Origin: DASVWZ01 sp963715675
GTDB taxonomy: Bacteria; Acidobacteriota; Terriglobia; Terriglobales; Acidobacteriaceae
Assembly (NCBI GenBank): GCA_963715675.1
Contig: OY970265.1
Coordinates: 4,650,001 to 4,714,000 of the forward strand
Length of the DNA stretch: 64,000 bases
Direction: 5' to 3'
The notes under the pieces were generated by a model. The model was given only the letters and a program-made list of their open reading frames with translations. It was not told where the DNA came from and ran no database searches. Below, in pieces: positions 1-8,815 of the stretch (position 1 is its first letter; each line of letters begins with the position of its first letter). The position numbers were made by a program, and so were the translations under genes.

Positions 1-1014
1 CGAACACCGTTCCTGCTCATGCTGCTGGATATGGGTAACCAGCAGCCTTCGGAGAAGAACGGAAAAGCTCTCGACAGTATCGTCTCGGCCCTGCTGGCCT
101 CCACTAGGGAGACCGACGTAACCGGCTGGTACAAAAACCGGGCCACGGTTGGCGTGATGTTCACGGGCCTTGCGGTGGTTGACAAGAACTCACTCCTGAG
201 CACCATGTTAACCAGGATAAGCAACACGCTCCGCGACAACTTGACGTTCGAACAATTCAGCCAAATCAGTATCTCGTTTCACTTCTTCCCGGACGATTGG
301 GATCATGAAATCTCTGAACGTCCGAGCAATCCGACCCTATACCCAGATTTGTCAAGCCCCGATAACGCCAAACGGTTTCTTTCGGGTGTAAAGCGGATGA
401 TGGATGTTGTGGGCAGCGCGCTCGCTCTCATCGTTTTCGCCCCCTTCCTTTTGGTGATTGCCCTGGCGATCAAAGTGTCGTCCAAAGGGCCGGTGCTGTT
501 TAGACAACAACGGGTCGGACGGCACGGTAAACGTTTCACCTTCCTGAAATTCCGCTCGATGTACGTCGGCAATGATGCCAGCGTTCATCGGGAGTATGTG
601 ACAAAACTAATCGCCGGCGAGGCGAAGCGTATCCCGTCCAATGGGAATGGCGAGGGTGTATTCAAGCTTGCGAACGACAAGAGGATCACGCCAGTGGGAA
701 TGTTGTTGCGCAAAACCAGCTTGGACGAACTACCGCAGTTTCTGAATGTTCTCAAGGGGGACATGTCGCTGGTCGGCCCCCGCCCGGCGATCCCCTATGA
801 AGTGGCGGCTTATCAAACGTGGCACCGCCGCCGCGTATTGGAAGTTAAGCCAGGAATTACCGGCTTGTGGCAGGTTAACGGTCGCAGCCGCATCAAATTC
901 GACGAGATGGTGCGCCTGGACTTGAAATATGCCAAGACGTGGTCGCTTTGGACCGATGTGAAGATCCTCCTGCGCACGCCTGTGGTTGTGGTATTCGGCG
1001 ACGGCGCTTACTGA
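1..1014 (+). CDS. Initiating sugar phosphotransferase (bacterial sugar transferase), 5' truncated
   Basis: Transfers a sugar-1-phosphate to undecaprenyl phosphate at the inner membrane, the first step of lipid-linked repeat-unit assembly. The frame is open to base 1 (it reads RTPFLLMLLDM before the internal ATG at 19), so the true start lies upstream of the window. Counting from that ATG, residues 1-115 form a soluble domain I do not recognise with certainty, possibly a degenerate GGDEF-like module. The catalytic half starts at KRMMDVVGS, has one hydrophobic membrane segment, and contains KFRSM, DELPQF, GPRP and PGITGLWQVNGRS, the hallmark blocks of the WcaJ/ExoY/WbaP family. It heads the locus and fits a Wzx/Wzy or ABC-type glycan. 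Donor sugar cannot be told from sequence. Confidence 0.9.
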   Translation, partial: RTPFLLMLLDMGNQQPSEKNGKALDSIVSALLASTRETDVTGWYKNRATVGVMFTGLAVVDKNSLLSTMLTRISNTLRDNLTFEQFSQISISFHFFPDDWDHEISERPSNPTLYPDLSSPDNAKRFLSGVKRMMDVVGSALALIVFAPFLLVIALAIKVSSKGPVLFRQQRVGRHGKRFTFLKFRSMYVGNDASVHREYVTKLIAGEAKRIPSNGNGEGVFKLANDKRITPVGMLLRKTSLDELPQFLNVLKGDMSLVGPRPAIPYEVAAYQTWHRRRVLEVKPGITGLWQVNGRSRIKFDEMVRLDLKYAKTWSLWTDVKILLRTPVVVVFGDGAY

Positions 1015-1033
1015 ACAAAGTCCTCAAATCTAT

Positions 1034-2116
1034 ATGTCAACTCAAATTCATTCTGCGCGAGAAGTTCTTGACGCGGCCTCGGCCGCTCCCACACAAAAGG
1101 CGAGCGGTGACGCTGTGATCAGGTTTGGCGTAATCGGATACGGCTACTGGGGTCCGAACGTGGTCAGAAACCTTGATCAGTTGGACGGGTCCGAAGTGGT
1201 GGCCGTTTGTGACAAGAGCCCAGCGGCGCGAAAGAAAGTTCAAAAGGCCTACTCGCACGTCATCACGACCTCGGAATCTGCCGAACTGATTGCCTCGACG
1301 GAAATCGATGCGATCGCCGTGGTGACTCCGGTGTGGACCCACTACGAACTCACCAAGGCCGCACTGGAAAACGGGAAACACGTATTTGTCGAAAAACCCT
1401 TCACCAGCAATTCGGCTCAGGCCGAAGAACTCATCAATCTGGCAGCCAAGAAAAATCTCAAGATCATGGTGGACCACACTTTTCTCTTTACTGGAGCAGT
1501 GAAGAAGATCGGCCAACTGCTCGAGGAAGGCACGCTCGGAAATATCTACTATTACGATTCCACCAGGGTCAACCTGGGGCTGTTCCAGCACGATGTGAAC
1601 GTGGTTTGGGATCTCGCTCCGCATGATCTCTCGATCATCGATCATCTCATCAAGGAAAGTCCGGAAGCGCTTGTCGCCACCGGACAGACCCATCTGAACG
1701 ATCATGAGGATGTGGCGTTTATCACCATCTATTTTCCCAATAACATCATTGCCCACATCAACGTCAACTGGCTCTCGCCGGTGAAGATCCGCACTACGCT
1801 GATCGGCTGCGAGAAAAAGATGCTGGTGTGGAATGACCTGGAAGCCGACGAAAAGATCAAGGTCTACGACAAAGGCGTGAACATCACCAGCCGGGAAGGT
1901 CTCTACAACCTGTTGGTGAACTACCGCTCCGGCGATATGTGGGCACCTCAAGTGGAACAGGTCGAGGCGCTCAAGCAGGAACTCACCTATTTCTTGGACT
2001 GCGTTTCAAGTAATCGCACACCCTTCAATGACGGGGCTGCGGGCCTCCGGGTGGTTAAGTTGCTGGAGGCTGCGAGTCAGTCTGTAAAGCAACGCGGAGC
2101 GTTGGTTCGCCTCTGA
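1034..2116 (+). CDS. Gfo/Idh/MocA-family NAD-dependent sugar dehydrogenase (WlbA/WbpB-like)
   Basis: Probable oxidation of C3 of UDP-N-acetylglucosaminuronic acid, the step before amination. Rossmann motif GYGYWGPNVV is near the N-terminus, the EKP motif (FVEKPFTSNS) follows at about 115-125, and DLAPHDLSIID supplies the usual catalytic His/Asp. About 360 residues, normal for the family. I chose the ATG at 1034; an in-frame ATG at 986 would overlap the previous gene by 29 bases. Next come a hexapeptide acetyltransferase and a DegT aminotransferase, the WlbA-WlbB-WlbC order, which is the main support for substrate. No UDP-GlcNAc 6-dehydrogenase (WbpA) is visible in the window, so the precursor must come from elsewhere. 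Confidence 0.85.
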   Translation: MSTQIHSAREVLDAASAAPTQKASGDAVIRFGVIGYGYWGPNVVRNLDQLDGSEVVAVCDKSPAARKKVQKAYSHVITTSESAELIASTEIDAIAVVTPVWTHYELTKAALENGKHVFVEKPFTSNSAQAEELINLAAKKNLKIMVDHTFLFTGAVKKIGQLLEEGTLGNIYYYDSTRVNLGLFQHDVNVVWDLAPHDLSIIDHLIKESPEALVATGQTHLNDHEDVAFITIYFPNNIIAHINVNWLSPVKIRTTLIGCEKKMLVWNDLEADEKIKVYDKGVNITSREGLYNLLVNYRSGDMWAPQVEQVEALKQELTYFLDCVSSNRTPFNDGAAGLRVVKLLEAASQSVKQRGALVRL

Positions 2117-2138
2117 TGTGGCTGAGGCCAGCTTGTTT

Positions 2139-2636
2139 ATGAACTCCCATACTTGCATTGCACCGGACGTGAAATTGGGGCGCGATGTGAAGCTCTCCAA
2201 GTTCATTAATCTCTACGGATGCGAAATCGGTGATGAGACAAAGATCGGCGCATTCGTTGAAATTCAGAAGAATGCCAGCGTCGGCAAACGTTGCAAGATC
2301 TCCAGCCACACGTTTATCTGCGAGGGCGTCCAAATCGAGGACAACGTCTTCATCGGGCATGGAGTAACGTTTATTAACGACAGCTATCCTCGTGCGACGA
2401 CGCCCGAGGGAAGCCTGCAAACCGAGGCCGACTGGAAGGTCGAACGAACGGTCATAAAAAAAGGTGCATCCATCGGTTCTGGCGCCACGATTCTCTCCAA
2501 CACCACCGTCGGTGAGAACGCCATCGTGGGCGCTGGCAGCGTGGTCACTAAAGATGTCCCCCCCAACTGTATCGTGGCCGGAAATCCGGCAAAATTCCTG
2601 CGTTACATCGAACAGACTGTGGAGGTCACAGAATGA
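2139..2636 (+). CDS. Hexapeptide-repeat N-acetyltransferase (WlbB/WbpD-like)
   Basis: Probable acetyl-CoA-dependent N-acetylation of the 3-amino group of a UDP-2-acetamido-3-amino sugar acid. About 165 residues made of left-handed beta-helix hexapeptide turns (IGDETKIGAFVEIQ, VGKRCKISSHTF, IEDNVFIGHGVTF), a loop (NDSYPRA) and a final GAGSVVTKDVPPNCIVAGNPAK block typical of WbpD-type enzymes. The start is the ATG at 2139; a GTG at 2118 overlapping the upstream stop is the alternative. The end overlaps the aminotransferase start (ATGA, 2633-2636), so translational coupling is likely. By sequence alone it could acetylate another sugar; the neighbours decide the call. Confidence 0.85.
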   Translation: MNSHTCIAPDVKLGRDVKLSKFINLYGCEIGDETKIGAFVEIQKNASVGKRCKISSHTFICEGVQIEDNVFIGHGVTFINDSYPRATTPEGSLQTEADWKVERTVIKKGASIGSGATILSNTTVGENAIVGAGSVVTKDVPPNCIVAGNPAKFLRYIEQTVEVTE

Positions 2637-3883
2637 GTATTCATAACAGCATTCCTTTTCTCGATCTGGTTACTCCCCATCTCGAACTCGAGTCCGAACT
2701 CACTGGAGTCTTCCAGCAAGCTCTCAGAACCGCCGGTTTTATCGGTGGCCCAATGGTTGAAGAATTCGAAACGGCATTCGCGGGCTTCTGCGAAACAACC
2801 CACTCGGTCGCGGTCAGCAGTGGGACGGACGCGTTGCGGTTTGCTTTGATGGCCTGTGGCGTACAGGCCGGCGACGTGGTCGTGACCGTGCCCCATACAT
2901 TCATTGCCACCACCGAGGCGATTTCCCAGGCTGGGGCGCACCCGGAGTTCGTGGATATCGACGAGCGGACCTACAACATGGATCCGGAGAGACTCAGGGA
3001 GTACCTGGAATCGCAGTGCACCGCGGATGAATCGGGCAAGCTCATCAGTCGGCACAGTCGTCGGCCAGTCACTGCAGTGATTCCAGTCCATTTGTACGGA
3101 CAGTGCGCCGAGATGGACCCGATTTTGGAACTTGCGGAGCGGTATGGCCTGATTGTGATCGAAGATGCGTGCCAGGCACACGGCGCTGAGTACTTTTCAC
3201 GAAAACACAACCGCTGGATGAAAGCTGGCTCGATAGGACGTGCGGCAGCTTTCAGCTTCTATCCGGGAAAGAACCTCGGTGCTTGTGGGGAGGCTGGAGC
3301 GGTTACGACCAACGACACAGCCCTGGCAGCCAAGATCAAAATGCTGCGCGATCACGGCCAGGCGAAGAAATACTACCACGACGTGGAGGGCTACAACGGA
3401 AGGCTGGACGCAATCCAAGCCGGAATTTTGCATGCGAAACTGGCCCACTTGGCGAAATGGAACGCCCAGCGCCGCGAACACGCGGCTGAGTACGGTCGCT
3501 TTTTCGCCGCAGCCGACGAGATTGTCATTCCCCCGTTCGAGCCCTCGTGGTCCCGTGCTGTGTACCACCTTTACGTTGTTCGCACCGAAAACCGCGAAGG
3601 AATGATGACACATCTCAAGATGGCTGGGATCGGGACTGGAATTCACTATCCGATTCCGCTACATCTTCAGAAAGCTTACAGCTCGCTGAATTACCTGCCG
3701 GGGGATTTTCCGGTCTGCGAAAAGGTAGCGACGGAGATCGTCTCTCTGCCGATGTTCCCCCAGTTAACCGCGGAGCAGCAGGCGAGGGTGGTTGAGGAAG
3801 TCGTTAGCTTCACATCCAGGTTCACCCGCAAGAACGCCGAGGCCGAGATAACGACTCTAACCGCCGTCAACCGGACAGCGTAA
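2633..3883 (+). CDS. DegT/DnrJ/EryC1/StrS PLP-dependent sugar aminotransferase (WlbC/WbpE-like)
   Basis: Transfers an amino group, probably from glutamate, to a 3-keto nucleotide sugar. 416 residues. SSGTDALRFAL binds the PLP phosphate, VIEDACQAHGAEY carries the Asp that pairs with the PLP ring nitrogen, and the Schiff-base lysine is K213 in FYPGKNLGACGE. NGRLDAIQAGIL and the C-terminal region match the family. Its ATG overlaps the acetyltransferase stop by four bases. With the two upstream genes it completes the dehydrogenase-aminotransferase-acetyltransferase trio for a UDP-2,3-diacetamido-2,3-dideoxy-hexuronic acid. The last 25 residues are an unconserved tail. Confidence 0.9.
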   Translation: MSIHNSIPFLDLVTPHLELESELTGVFQQALRTAGFIGGPMVEEFETAFAGFCETTHSVAVSSGTDALRFALMACGVQAGDVVVTVPHTFIATTEAISQAGAHPEFVDIDERTYNMDPERLREYLESQCTADESGKLISRHSRRPVTAVIPVHLYGQCAEMDPILELAERYGLIVIEDACQAHGAEYFSRKHNRWMKAGSIGRAAAFSFYPGKNLGACGEAGAVTTNDTALAAKIKMLRDHGQAKKYYHDVEGYNGRLDAIQAGILHAKLAHLAKWNAQRREHAAEYGRFFAAADEIVIPPFEPSWSRAVYHLYVVRTENREGMMTHLKMAGIGTGIHYPIPLHLQKAYSSLNYLPGDFPVCEKVATEIVSLPMFPQLTAEQQARVVEEVVSFTSRFTRKNAEAEITTLTAVNRTA

Positions 3884-3928
3884 GGAATCGGTGGACCCTC
3901 GGCCAGCCCGCAAGCCCCGCCGTCCATA

Positions 3929-4864
3929 GTGCAACCTCGTATGACAGTTAGGGTGCAGAGCATCGTCCAAGCACAGCTTGACTGTCTCAGCAAGACGGCG
4001 CTTCCCACTTACGTCCTTATCACCCCGGCACGGAATGAGGCTCAGTTCATTGAGCTCACCCTGCAATCCATGGTTGGGCAAGAGTACCGGCCGCTAAAAT
4101 GGGTCATTGTTAGCGACGGCTCGACCGACGGCACCGATGATATTGTTCGCAAATACGCTGCGGACAATCCCTGGATCGAGTTGCTTCGGATGCCGGAGCG
4201 TGCGGAACGTCACTTCGCCGGCAAAGTTCATGCCTTCAACGCTGGTTATGCCAGAACGAAGGATCTGAACCCAGATGTGATCGGCAATCTTGATGCCGAT
4301 GTGTCGATCGAACCGGCGCACTTTCAGTTCCTGCTGACCAAGTTCGCCGAGAATCCCGAGCTCGGCGTGGGCGGATCGCCTTTCAGGGAAGGGTCGCAAC
4401 AGTACGACTACCGTTTTTCGAACATCGAAAATGTCTGGGGGGGATGCCAACTGTTTCGGCGAGAGTGCTACGAATCTATCGGTGGATATACGCCCCTCAA
4501 GGGTGGAGGAATCGACCATATCGCAGTCCTTTCCGCAAGAATGAAAGGGTGGAAGACCAGGACCTTTACCGACAAGGTGTGCATCCATCACCGGAAGATG
4601 AATACCGCCGAACGAAGTGTACTGAAAGCCAAGTTCCGACTGGGAGCCAAAGATTACTCTTTCGGAAACCACCCTGTCTGGGAGTTGTTCCGAACGATGT
4701 ATCAGACGACGAACCCACCTTTCGTGCTCGGCGGTCTCGCCTTGGGGGCGGGATATTTCTGGTCAATGGCCCGTCGGGCGGACGTCTCGGTATCCCGCGA
4801 CATGGTCAACTTTACCCGGCGCGAACAGATGCAGCGCCTGAAGAAATTTGTCACGAGGTCTTGA
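3929..4864 (+). CDS. Glycosyltransferase family 2
   Basis: Inverting GT-A enzyme adding one sugar to the lipid-linked glycan on the cytoplasmic face. TYVLITPARNEAQFIELTL opens the nucleotide-binding fold, VIVSDGSTDGTDD is the UDP-binding Asp block, and NLDADVSIEP carries the metal-binding DxD. The acceptor region includes WGGCQLFRRECYESIGGY. 311 residues from a GTG at 3929; the ATG at 3941 is equally plausible and loses only four residues. There is no clear membrane anchor except a weak hydrophobic stretch near residues 265-282 (FVLGGLALGAGYFWSM). Donor and acceptor are unknown. Confidence 0.85.
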   Translation: MQPRMTVRVQSIVQAQLDCLSKTALPTYVLITPARNEAQFIELTLQSMVGQEYRPLKWVIVSDGSTDGTDDIVRKYAADNPWIELLRMPERAERHFAGKVHAFNAGYARTKDLNPDVIGNLDADVSIEPAHFQFLLTKFAENPELGVGGSPFREGSQQYDYRFSNIENVWGGCQLFRRECYESIGGYTPLKGGGIDHIAVLSARMKGWKTRTFTDKVCIHHRKMNTAERSVLKAKFRLGAKDYSFGNHPVWELFRTMYQTTNPPFVLGGLALGAGYFWSMARRADVSVSRDMVNFTRREQMQRLKKFVTRS

Positions 4865-4909
4865 AACAAAATTGACTTGGTTAGGACAAATCAGAGGCGG
4901 ATATTAGAA

Positions 4910-5560
4910 ATGTATATCGTGGATCGAACCGCAAGGTTTGTGCGCGGGTTTCTGCTGAGCTACGGCCCGTCGAGTATCAAAAGGCGTTTCTGGGATAAGG
5001 AATACTCCGAGGAGAAGTGGGCTTTTGCCTATAACACCGTTGGCGACTGCGTGTATAGCCACCTGGAAAGGCATACGTCGAACGCAAACATCCTGGATAT
5101 CGGATGCGGCTCGGGAAATACGGCGACGGAAATGGCTCCGAATTATCAGAGCTACCTCGGAGTAGACATATCAGAGGCGGCCTTGGCCAAGGCGCGCAAG
5201 CGGAGCGAAGAGTGCGGCCGGGGAGACAAGAATCGCTTTGTTTGTGGCGATTTCCTCACCTACGTGCCCACCAGTCAGTACGATGTAATTCTTTTCCGCG
5301 AGTCGATGTACCACGTCCCCCTGGGCAAGGTGAAGGCGACGTTGGACCGCTATTCTGTGTACTTGAGTGACGGCGGGGTCTTCGTCGTCAGATTGTTCGC
5401 CTCCAGCGGGGACAGCGCCGACAGCAAGGACAAGCACCGTCCGGCCGCGATGCTCAGGATCATGGAAACCGAGTTCGATGTGCTCGAGAAAGTCCGCTAT
5501 GACGTTCCGGGGCAGCCTACGGTAATGGTTTTTCGGCCGAAGGCACGGAGGAAGAACTGA
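4910..5560 (+). CDS. Class I SAM-dependent methyltransferase
   Basis: About 216 residues. NILDIGCGSGNTATEM is the SAM-binding motif I, YLGVDISEAAL is motif II, and YDVILFRESMYHVP follows at the motif IV position. Probably O- or N-methylates a sugar residue or nucleotide sugar. The chosen ATG at 4910 has an AGAGG box about ten bases upstream; a TTG at 4877 would add eleven residues. It lies between a GT2 and a GNAT-like gene, so glycan decoration is the natural reading, but no substrate can be assigned. Confidence 0.8.
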   Translation: MYIVDRTARFVRGFLLSYGPSSIKRRFWDKEYSEEKWAFAYNTVGDCVYSHLERHTSNANILDIGCGSGNTATEMAPNYQSYLGVDISEAALAKARKRSEECGRGDKNRFVCGDFLTYVPTSQYDVILFRESMYHVPLGKVKATLDRYSVYLSDGGVFVVRLFASSGDSADSKDKHRPAAMLRIMETEFDVLEKVRYDVPGQPTVMVFRPKARRKN

Positions 5561-5623
5561 ACTTCGCTGACAGCGGTGTGGTAAGCAACCTTACGCCTTA
5601 GTTCAAGCAGGAACATCCAAGAA

Positions 5624-6577
5624 ATGCAAGCTACTCAGAAAAACATCGAAGTCGCGATTAAGGGGAAGTGGTTCACGGTGCCCGCCCTTGAGATCAATGG
5701 AAAAGACATCATCGTCCGAGGAAAGTGGATTCGAATCGCCCGCGTCGAAGCGGAGGAGTGGCTGGAATCGGAATTGGAGGATCCGCAGGCATGCGTCCAG
5801 GTATTGAAGCAGCAGCACTCTGCCGAACTGCGCGCGGATATTTTGAGTTTTGCTCAGAAGCTACCAGCAATCCGCCCCAAGTACCAATACCCCGTCGAAT
5901 GGGAAAGCATCGCCGCGATTCGTCTCAACACCTTCCAGGAGTGGTGGGAAGGTCTGCCGCAAGAAACGCGCAAGAACGTCCGCAGGGCGAAAAAACGGGG
6001 CGTGGTGGTTCAAGTCAAGAATCTCGACGATGACTTGATTCAGGACCTCCAAATTCTGAATAACGACTCCCCGGTACGACAGGGAAAAGTCTTCACGCAC
6101 TACGGAAAGACCCTCGACCAGGTCAAGAAAGACCAGGCGGCCTTTCTCGACCGGTGCGACTACATCTGCGCCTATCACGAAAAGGAGTTGATCGGCGTTG
6201 TGAAACTGATCTACCGAGGAGATGTCGCTTCCATCTTGACCTTCCTCCCAAAAGCAAGTCATCATGATAAGAGACCGGCCAACGCCGTCATGGCAAAGGC
6301 GGTCGAACTATGCGTGGGAAAGGGCATCAATCACCTGATCTTTGGAAAGTTCAATTACGGAAACAAGAAGCATACCCCTTTACGCGAATTCAAGATTCGA
6401 AATGGGTTTGAGGAAATACTTGTACCGCGCTATTACGTCCCCTTGAGCACTAAAGGAGCGATCAGCGTCAGACTGAAACTCCATCGCGGTCTTCTCGGAC
6501 TCCTACCGCACAGCGTAATCACCTTTCTGGTGAATGCGCGCTCCAAGCTGTATGCCTTTAAACATGAGCCGGTGTAG
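5624..6577 (+). CDS. GNAT/FemAB-like acyltransferase-fold protein
   Basis: 317 residues, function not certain. The middle (QEWWEGLPQETRKNVRRAKKRGVVVQV) is the phrase seen in FemAB-type and GNAT-like polysaccharide proteins, followed by an N-acetyltransferase-like strand set (YICAYHEKELIGVVKLIYRGDVASIL) and NHLIFGKFNYGNKK. The first 70 residues are an unrelated small beta-rich module. Likely transfers an acyl or aminoacyl group to a glycan. Its last codons (GAG CCG GTG TAG) form the 5' end of a tRNA gene, so the reading frame ends inside the tRNA; the C-terminus may have been set by that junction. Confidence 0.65.
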   Translation: MQATQKNIEVAIKGKWFTVPALEINGKDIIVRGKWIRIARVEAEEWLESELEDPQACVQVLKQQHSAELRADILSFAQKLPAIRPKYQYPVEWESIAAIRLNTFQEWWEGLPQETRKNVRRAKKRGVVVQVKNLDDDLIQDLQILNNDSPVRQGKVFTHYGKTLDQVKKDQAAFLDRCDYICAYHEKELIGVVKLIYRGDVASILTFLPKASHHDKRPANAVMAKAVELCVGKGINHLIFGKFNYGNKKHTPLREFKIRNGFEEILVPRYYVPLSTKGAISVRLKLHRGLLGLLPHSVITFLVNARSKLYAFKHEPV

Positions 6578-6642
6578 CTCAATGCCAGAGCGGCCGTTTC
6601 GTAAGCGGCAGATGGGGCGTTCAAATCCTCCCGCCGGCTCCA
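6568..6642 (+). tRNA. tRNA-Thr(CGU), slightly degenerate
   Basis: 75 nt fold as a cloverleaf. Acceptor arms GCCGGTG and CGCCGGC pair over 7 bp (one G-U), the D stem is GCTC/GAGC, the anticodon stem is GCCGT/GCGGC with loop TTCGTAA (anticodon CGU, Thr), and the T loop is TTCAAAT; T plus an encoded CCA finish the 3' end. The acceptor sequence and TCCA end match ordinary bacterial tRNA-Thr. Two oddities: the D loop (AATGCCA) lacks the usual GG, and the T stem has a C-C mismatch. The first ten bases overlap the end of the preceding coding sequence. It may be functional or decaying. Confidence 0.75.
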
Positions 6643-6731
6643 ATCTTTAGGCTAGATATGACTCACTGTGGCTGCGTGGTAGCGGCTCATCTCCAACGTG
6701 TTCTGCCGATCTAATTTGCACTAGTTTCTTT

Positions 6732-8558
6732 ATGCCTGGAATTTTTGGTCTTGTCACCCAAATGCCTCGTGGCTGGGCCGAGCCGCAGTTGTTGCGGATG
6801 CTCAAAGTGCTCCGCCATGAGTCTTTTTACGAGGCGGGGACGTGGATCGACGAGCAGTCGGGTGTTTACGTCGGGTGGACGGCGCGCGAGAATTCCTTCT
6901 CCGCCGGGATGCCTCTTCGAAATGAGCGAGGAGAAAGCGTTCTCGTTTTTTCGGGAGAGGAACACTCCGACCCAGCCAACGTTCGTCACCTCCGCGAGAG
7001 GGGCCACGAATTTGCCGATGACGGACCTTCGTATCTGGTGCACCTCTCCGAGGAGGATCCTTCTTTCCCTAAATGTCTAAATGGGCGATTTCAGGGATTA
7101 CTAGCCGACAAGGTTCGCGGTAACACGATGCTGTTCAATGACCGCTACGGCATGCACCGTTTGTACTACCACGAGTCAAAAGAGGCGTTTTATTTCGCCG
7201 TCGAGGCCAAGGCAATTTTGGAAGTTCGTCCCGAGCTTCGGCGCGCGGACCCGCGTGCCTTAGGCGAATTTGTTTCGTGTGGATGCGTGCTGGAGAACCG
7301 GACGCTGTTCGAAGATGTCCGCGTTTTACCTCCAGGGTCCGTTTGGACGTTTCGGGGAGGCTTGGTCGAAAGCAAGAGTACATACTTTCAGCCGCAGGAA
7401 TGGGAGCAACAAGAGGCTTTGGATGTGGAGTCCTATTACCGGAATCTGCGAGATACCTTTTCACGGAACCTGCCCCGCTATCTCAATGGTCGGGAACGGA
7501 TCGGAGTGTCATTGACCGGGGGACTGGACACTCGCGCGGTGATGGCTTGGCAGAAATTTCCCCCTGGATCGCTTCCTTGCTATACCTACGGGGAAGCGGG
7601 CCGGGATTGTCAGGATGTCGTCGTGGCGCGGCGAATTGCTAGAGAGTGTCAACAATCCCATCGAGTGATATCCCTAGGAAACGAGTTTCTGACACGTTTT
7701 GCCTACTATGCTGAGCGCAGCATGTACCTTACGGATGCCTGCGTTGACGTTACCCGCGCCCCCGATTTGTACTTCAGCGAGCGGGCTCGCGGGATTGCCC
7801 CAGTACGAATGACGGGACTTTACGGGGATGAGGTGCTCCGGCCCAAGAGGCGGGCGTTTAAGCCCGTCGATCCCGCCCCGGAACCGTTTAACCCGAATTT
7901 CCTCCCTAACGTCCGTGCGGCTCGCGATACTTACGGGGAAGTAATCAAGTGTCATCCCACGTCTTTTTCCGCCTTCCGGCAGGCACCTTGGCACCATTTC
8001 GGAATTTTGTCCCTCGAGCAGACACAAGTGGCAGTGCGAACCCCGTTCCTCGACAACGACTTTCTCCAAACGGTTTTTCGGGCGCCGCAGGCGGCAATGG
8101 CGAACAATGACCTCCGCGTCCGCTTAATTGGCGACGGCAGCACGGCTTTGCAACGGATCCCGACGGACCGCGGTTTCGCCGGCGACTCAGGCCTTCGCGG
8201 CTGGACTCTGCGGAATTTCCTTGAGTTCACGTTCAAGGCTGAGTACGCATATGACTACGGCATGCCCCAATGGCTGGCCGGGCTCGATCATTCTCTTTCG
8301 CCGTTGAAGTTGGAGCGTCTCTTTCTGGGCAGACACAAGGTCTACCATTACCGGGTCTGGTATCGCGACATTCTGTCAAACTACGTCAAGGAAATGTTGC
8401 TCGATTCGCGCACACTGTCCCGTCCTTATCTGGAGCGGACAGGCGTGGAGGCGATTGTCCGCGGCCATCTCAAGGGCAATCGCAACTACACAACCGAGAT
8501 TCACCGGTTAATCTCCCTGGAACTGATCCACCGGCTTTTCGTGGATGCCAGAAATTAG
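6732..8558 (+). CDS. Asparagine-synthase-like amidotransferase lacking the N-terminal Cys
   Basis: 608 residues with AsnB architecture: an Ntn-type glutamine amidohydrolase-like domain (about 1-220; RYGMHRLYY, LPPGSVWTF) followed by an ATP-pyrophosphatase synthase domain with the PP-loop written TGGLDTRAVMAW near residue 262 (usual form SGGxDS). The mature first residue should be Cys in a true glutaminase (MCGI); here the protein begins MPGIFG, so glutamine hydrolysis is not expected. It may use free ammonia or another amine, or adenylate a different substrate. Such proteins are common in polysaccharide loci, where amidation of uronic acids is one proposed role. It follows the tRNA after a 90-base gap. 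Confidence 0.8.
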   Translation: MPGIFGLVTQMPRGWAEPQLLRMLKVLRHESFYEAGTWIDEQSGVYVGWTARENSFSAGMPLRNERGESVLVFSGEEHSDPANVRHLRERGHEFADDGPSYLVHLSEEDPSFPKCLNGRFQGLLADKVRGNTMLFNDRYGMHRLYYHESKEAFYFAVEAKAILEVRPELRRADPRALGEFVSCGCVLENRTLFEDVRVLPPGSVWTFRGGLVESKSTYFQPQEWEQQEALDVESYYRNLRDTFSRNLPRYLNGRERIGVSLTGGLDTRAVMAWQKFPPGSLPCYTYGEAGRDCQDVVVARRIARECQQSHRVISLGNEFLTRFAYYAERSMYLTDACVDVTRAPDLYFSERARGIAPVRMTGLYGDEVLRPKRRAFKPVDPAPEPFNPNFLPNVRAARDTYGEVIKCHPTSFSAFRQAPWHHFGILSLEQTQVAVRTPFLDNDFLQTVFRAPQAAMANNDLRVRLIGDGSTALQRIPTDRGFAGDSGLRGWTLRNFLEFTFKAEYAYDYGMPQWLAGLDHSLSPLKLERLFLGRHKVYHYRVWYRDILSNYVKEMLLDSRTLSRPYLERTGVEAIVRGHLKGNRNYTTEIHRLISLELIHRLFVDARN

Positions 8559-8592
8559 TTCGTCACAAAATTGTGCAATTCAGTCGGTAAGA

Positions 8593-8815
8593 ATGCCCAC
8601 CGAAACCGAATCTCAAGCAAATCGCACTTCGGTACCCGGGCTTGATGTGCAAGCGACTGCAAGTTCGCCGAAGCCCCAACGCATTCCCGCGCTCGATTTC
8701 ACAGAAGTTGCGCTAGTTCTCCTCATGGTGCTTTACAACTGAAGAAGCTATTTCATCGGGCGATCGGCGCGTTCTTTACGTTTGTCGTTCGATGATGGAT
8801 GCGAGAGGTGTACGA
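8593..8815 (+). pseudogene. Remnant of a membrane acyltransferase N-terminus
   Basis: A 49-codon frame (8593-8742) reads RIPALDFTEVALVLLMVLYN then TGA. From memory this resembles the start of DUF1624/OpgC-like membrane acyltransferases (RIPALDFTKGALVL-MVLYHWLNYF). After the stop the same frame continues RSYFIG, as if a Trp codon became TGA. Similarity fades within about 30 codons and ends at a TAA (8814). No downstream remainder is present before the next gene. Alternatives are a short leader peptide or chance. No promoter or terminator is clear in 8559-8917. Confidence 0.4.

Noticed and set aside
1037..1951. 304-codon minus-strand open frame
   Set aside because: Lies entirely opposite the Gfo/Idh/MocA gene, whose motifs are clear on the + strand; the minus frame has no recognisable domain.
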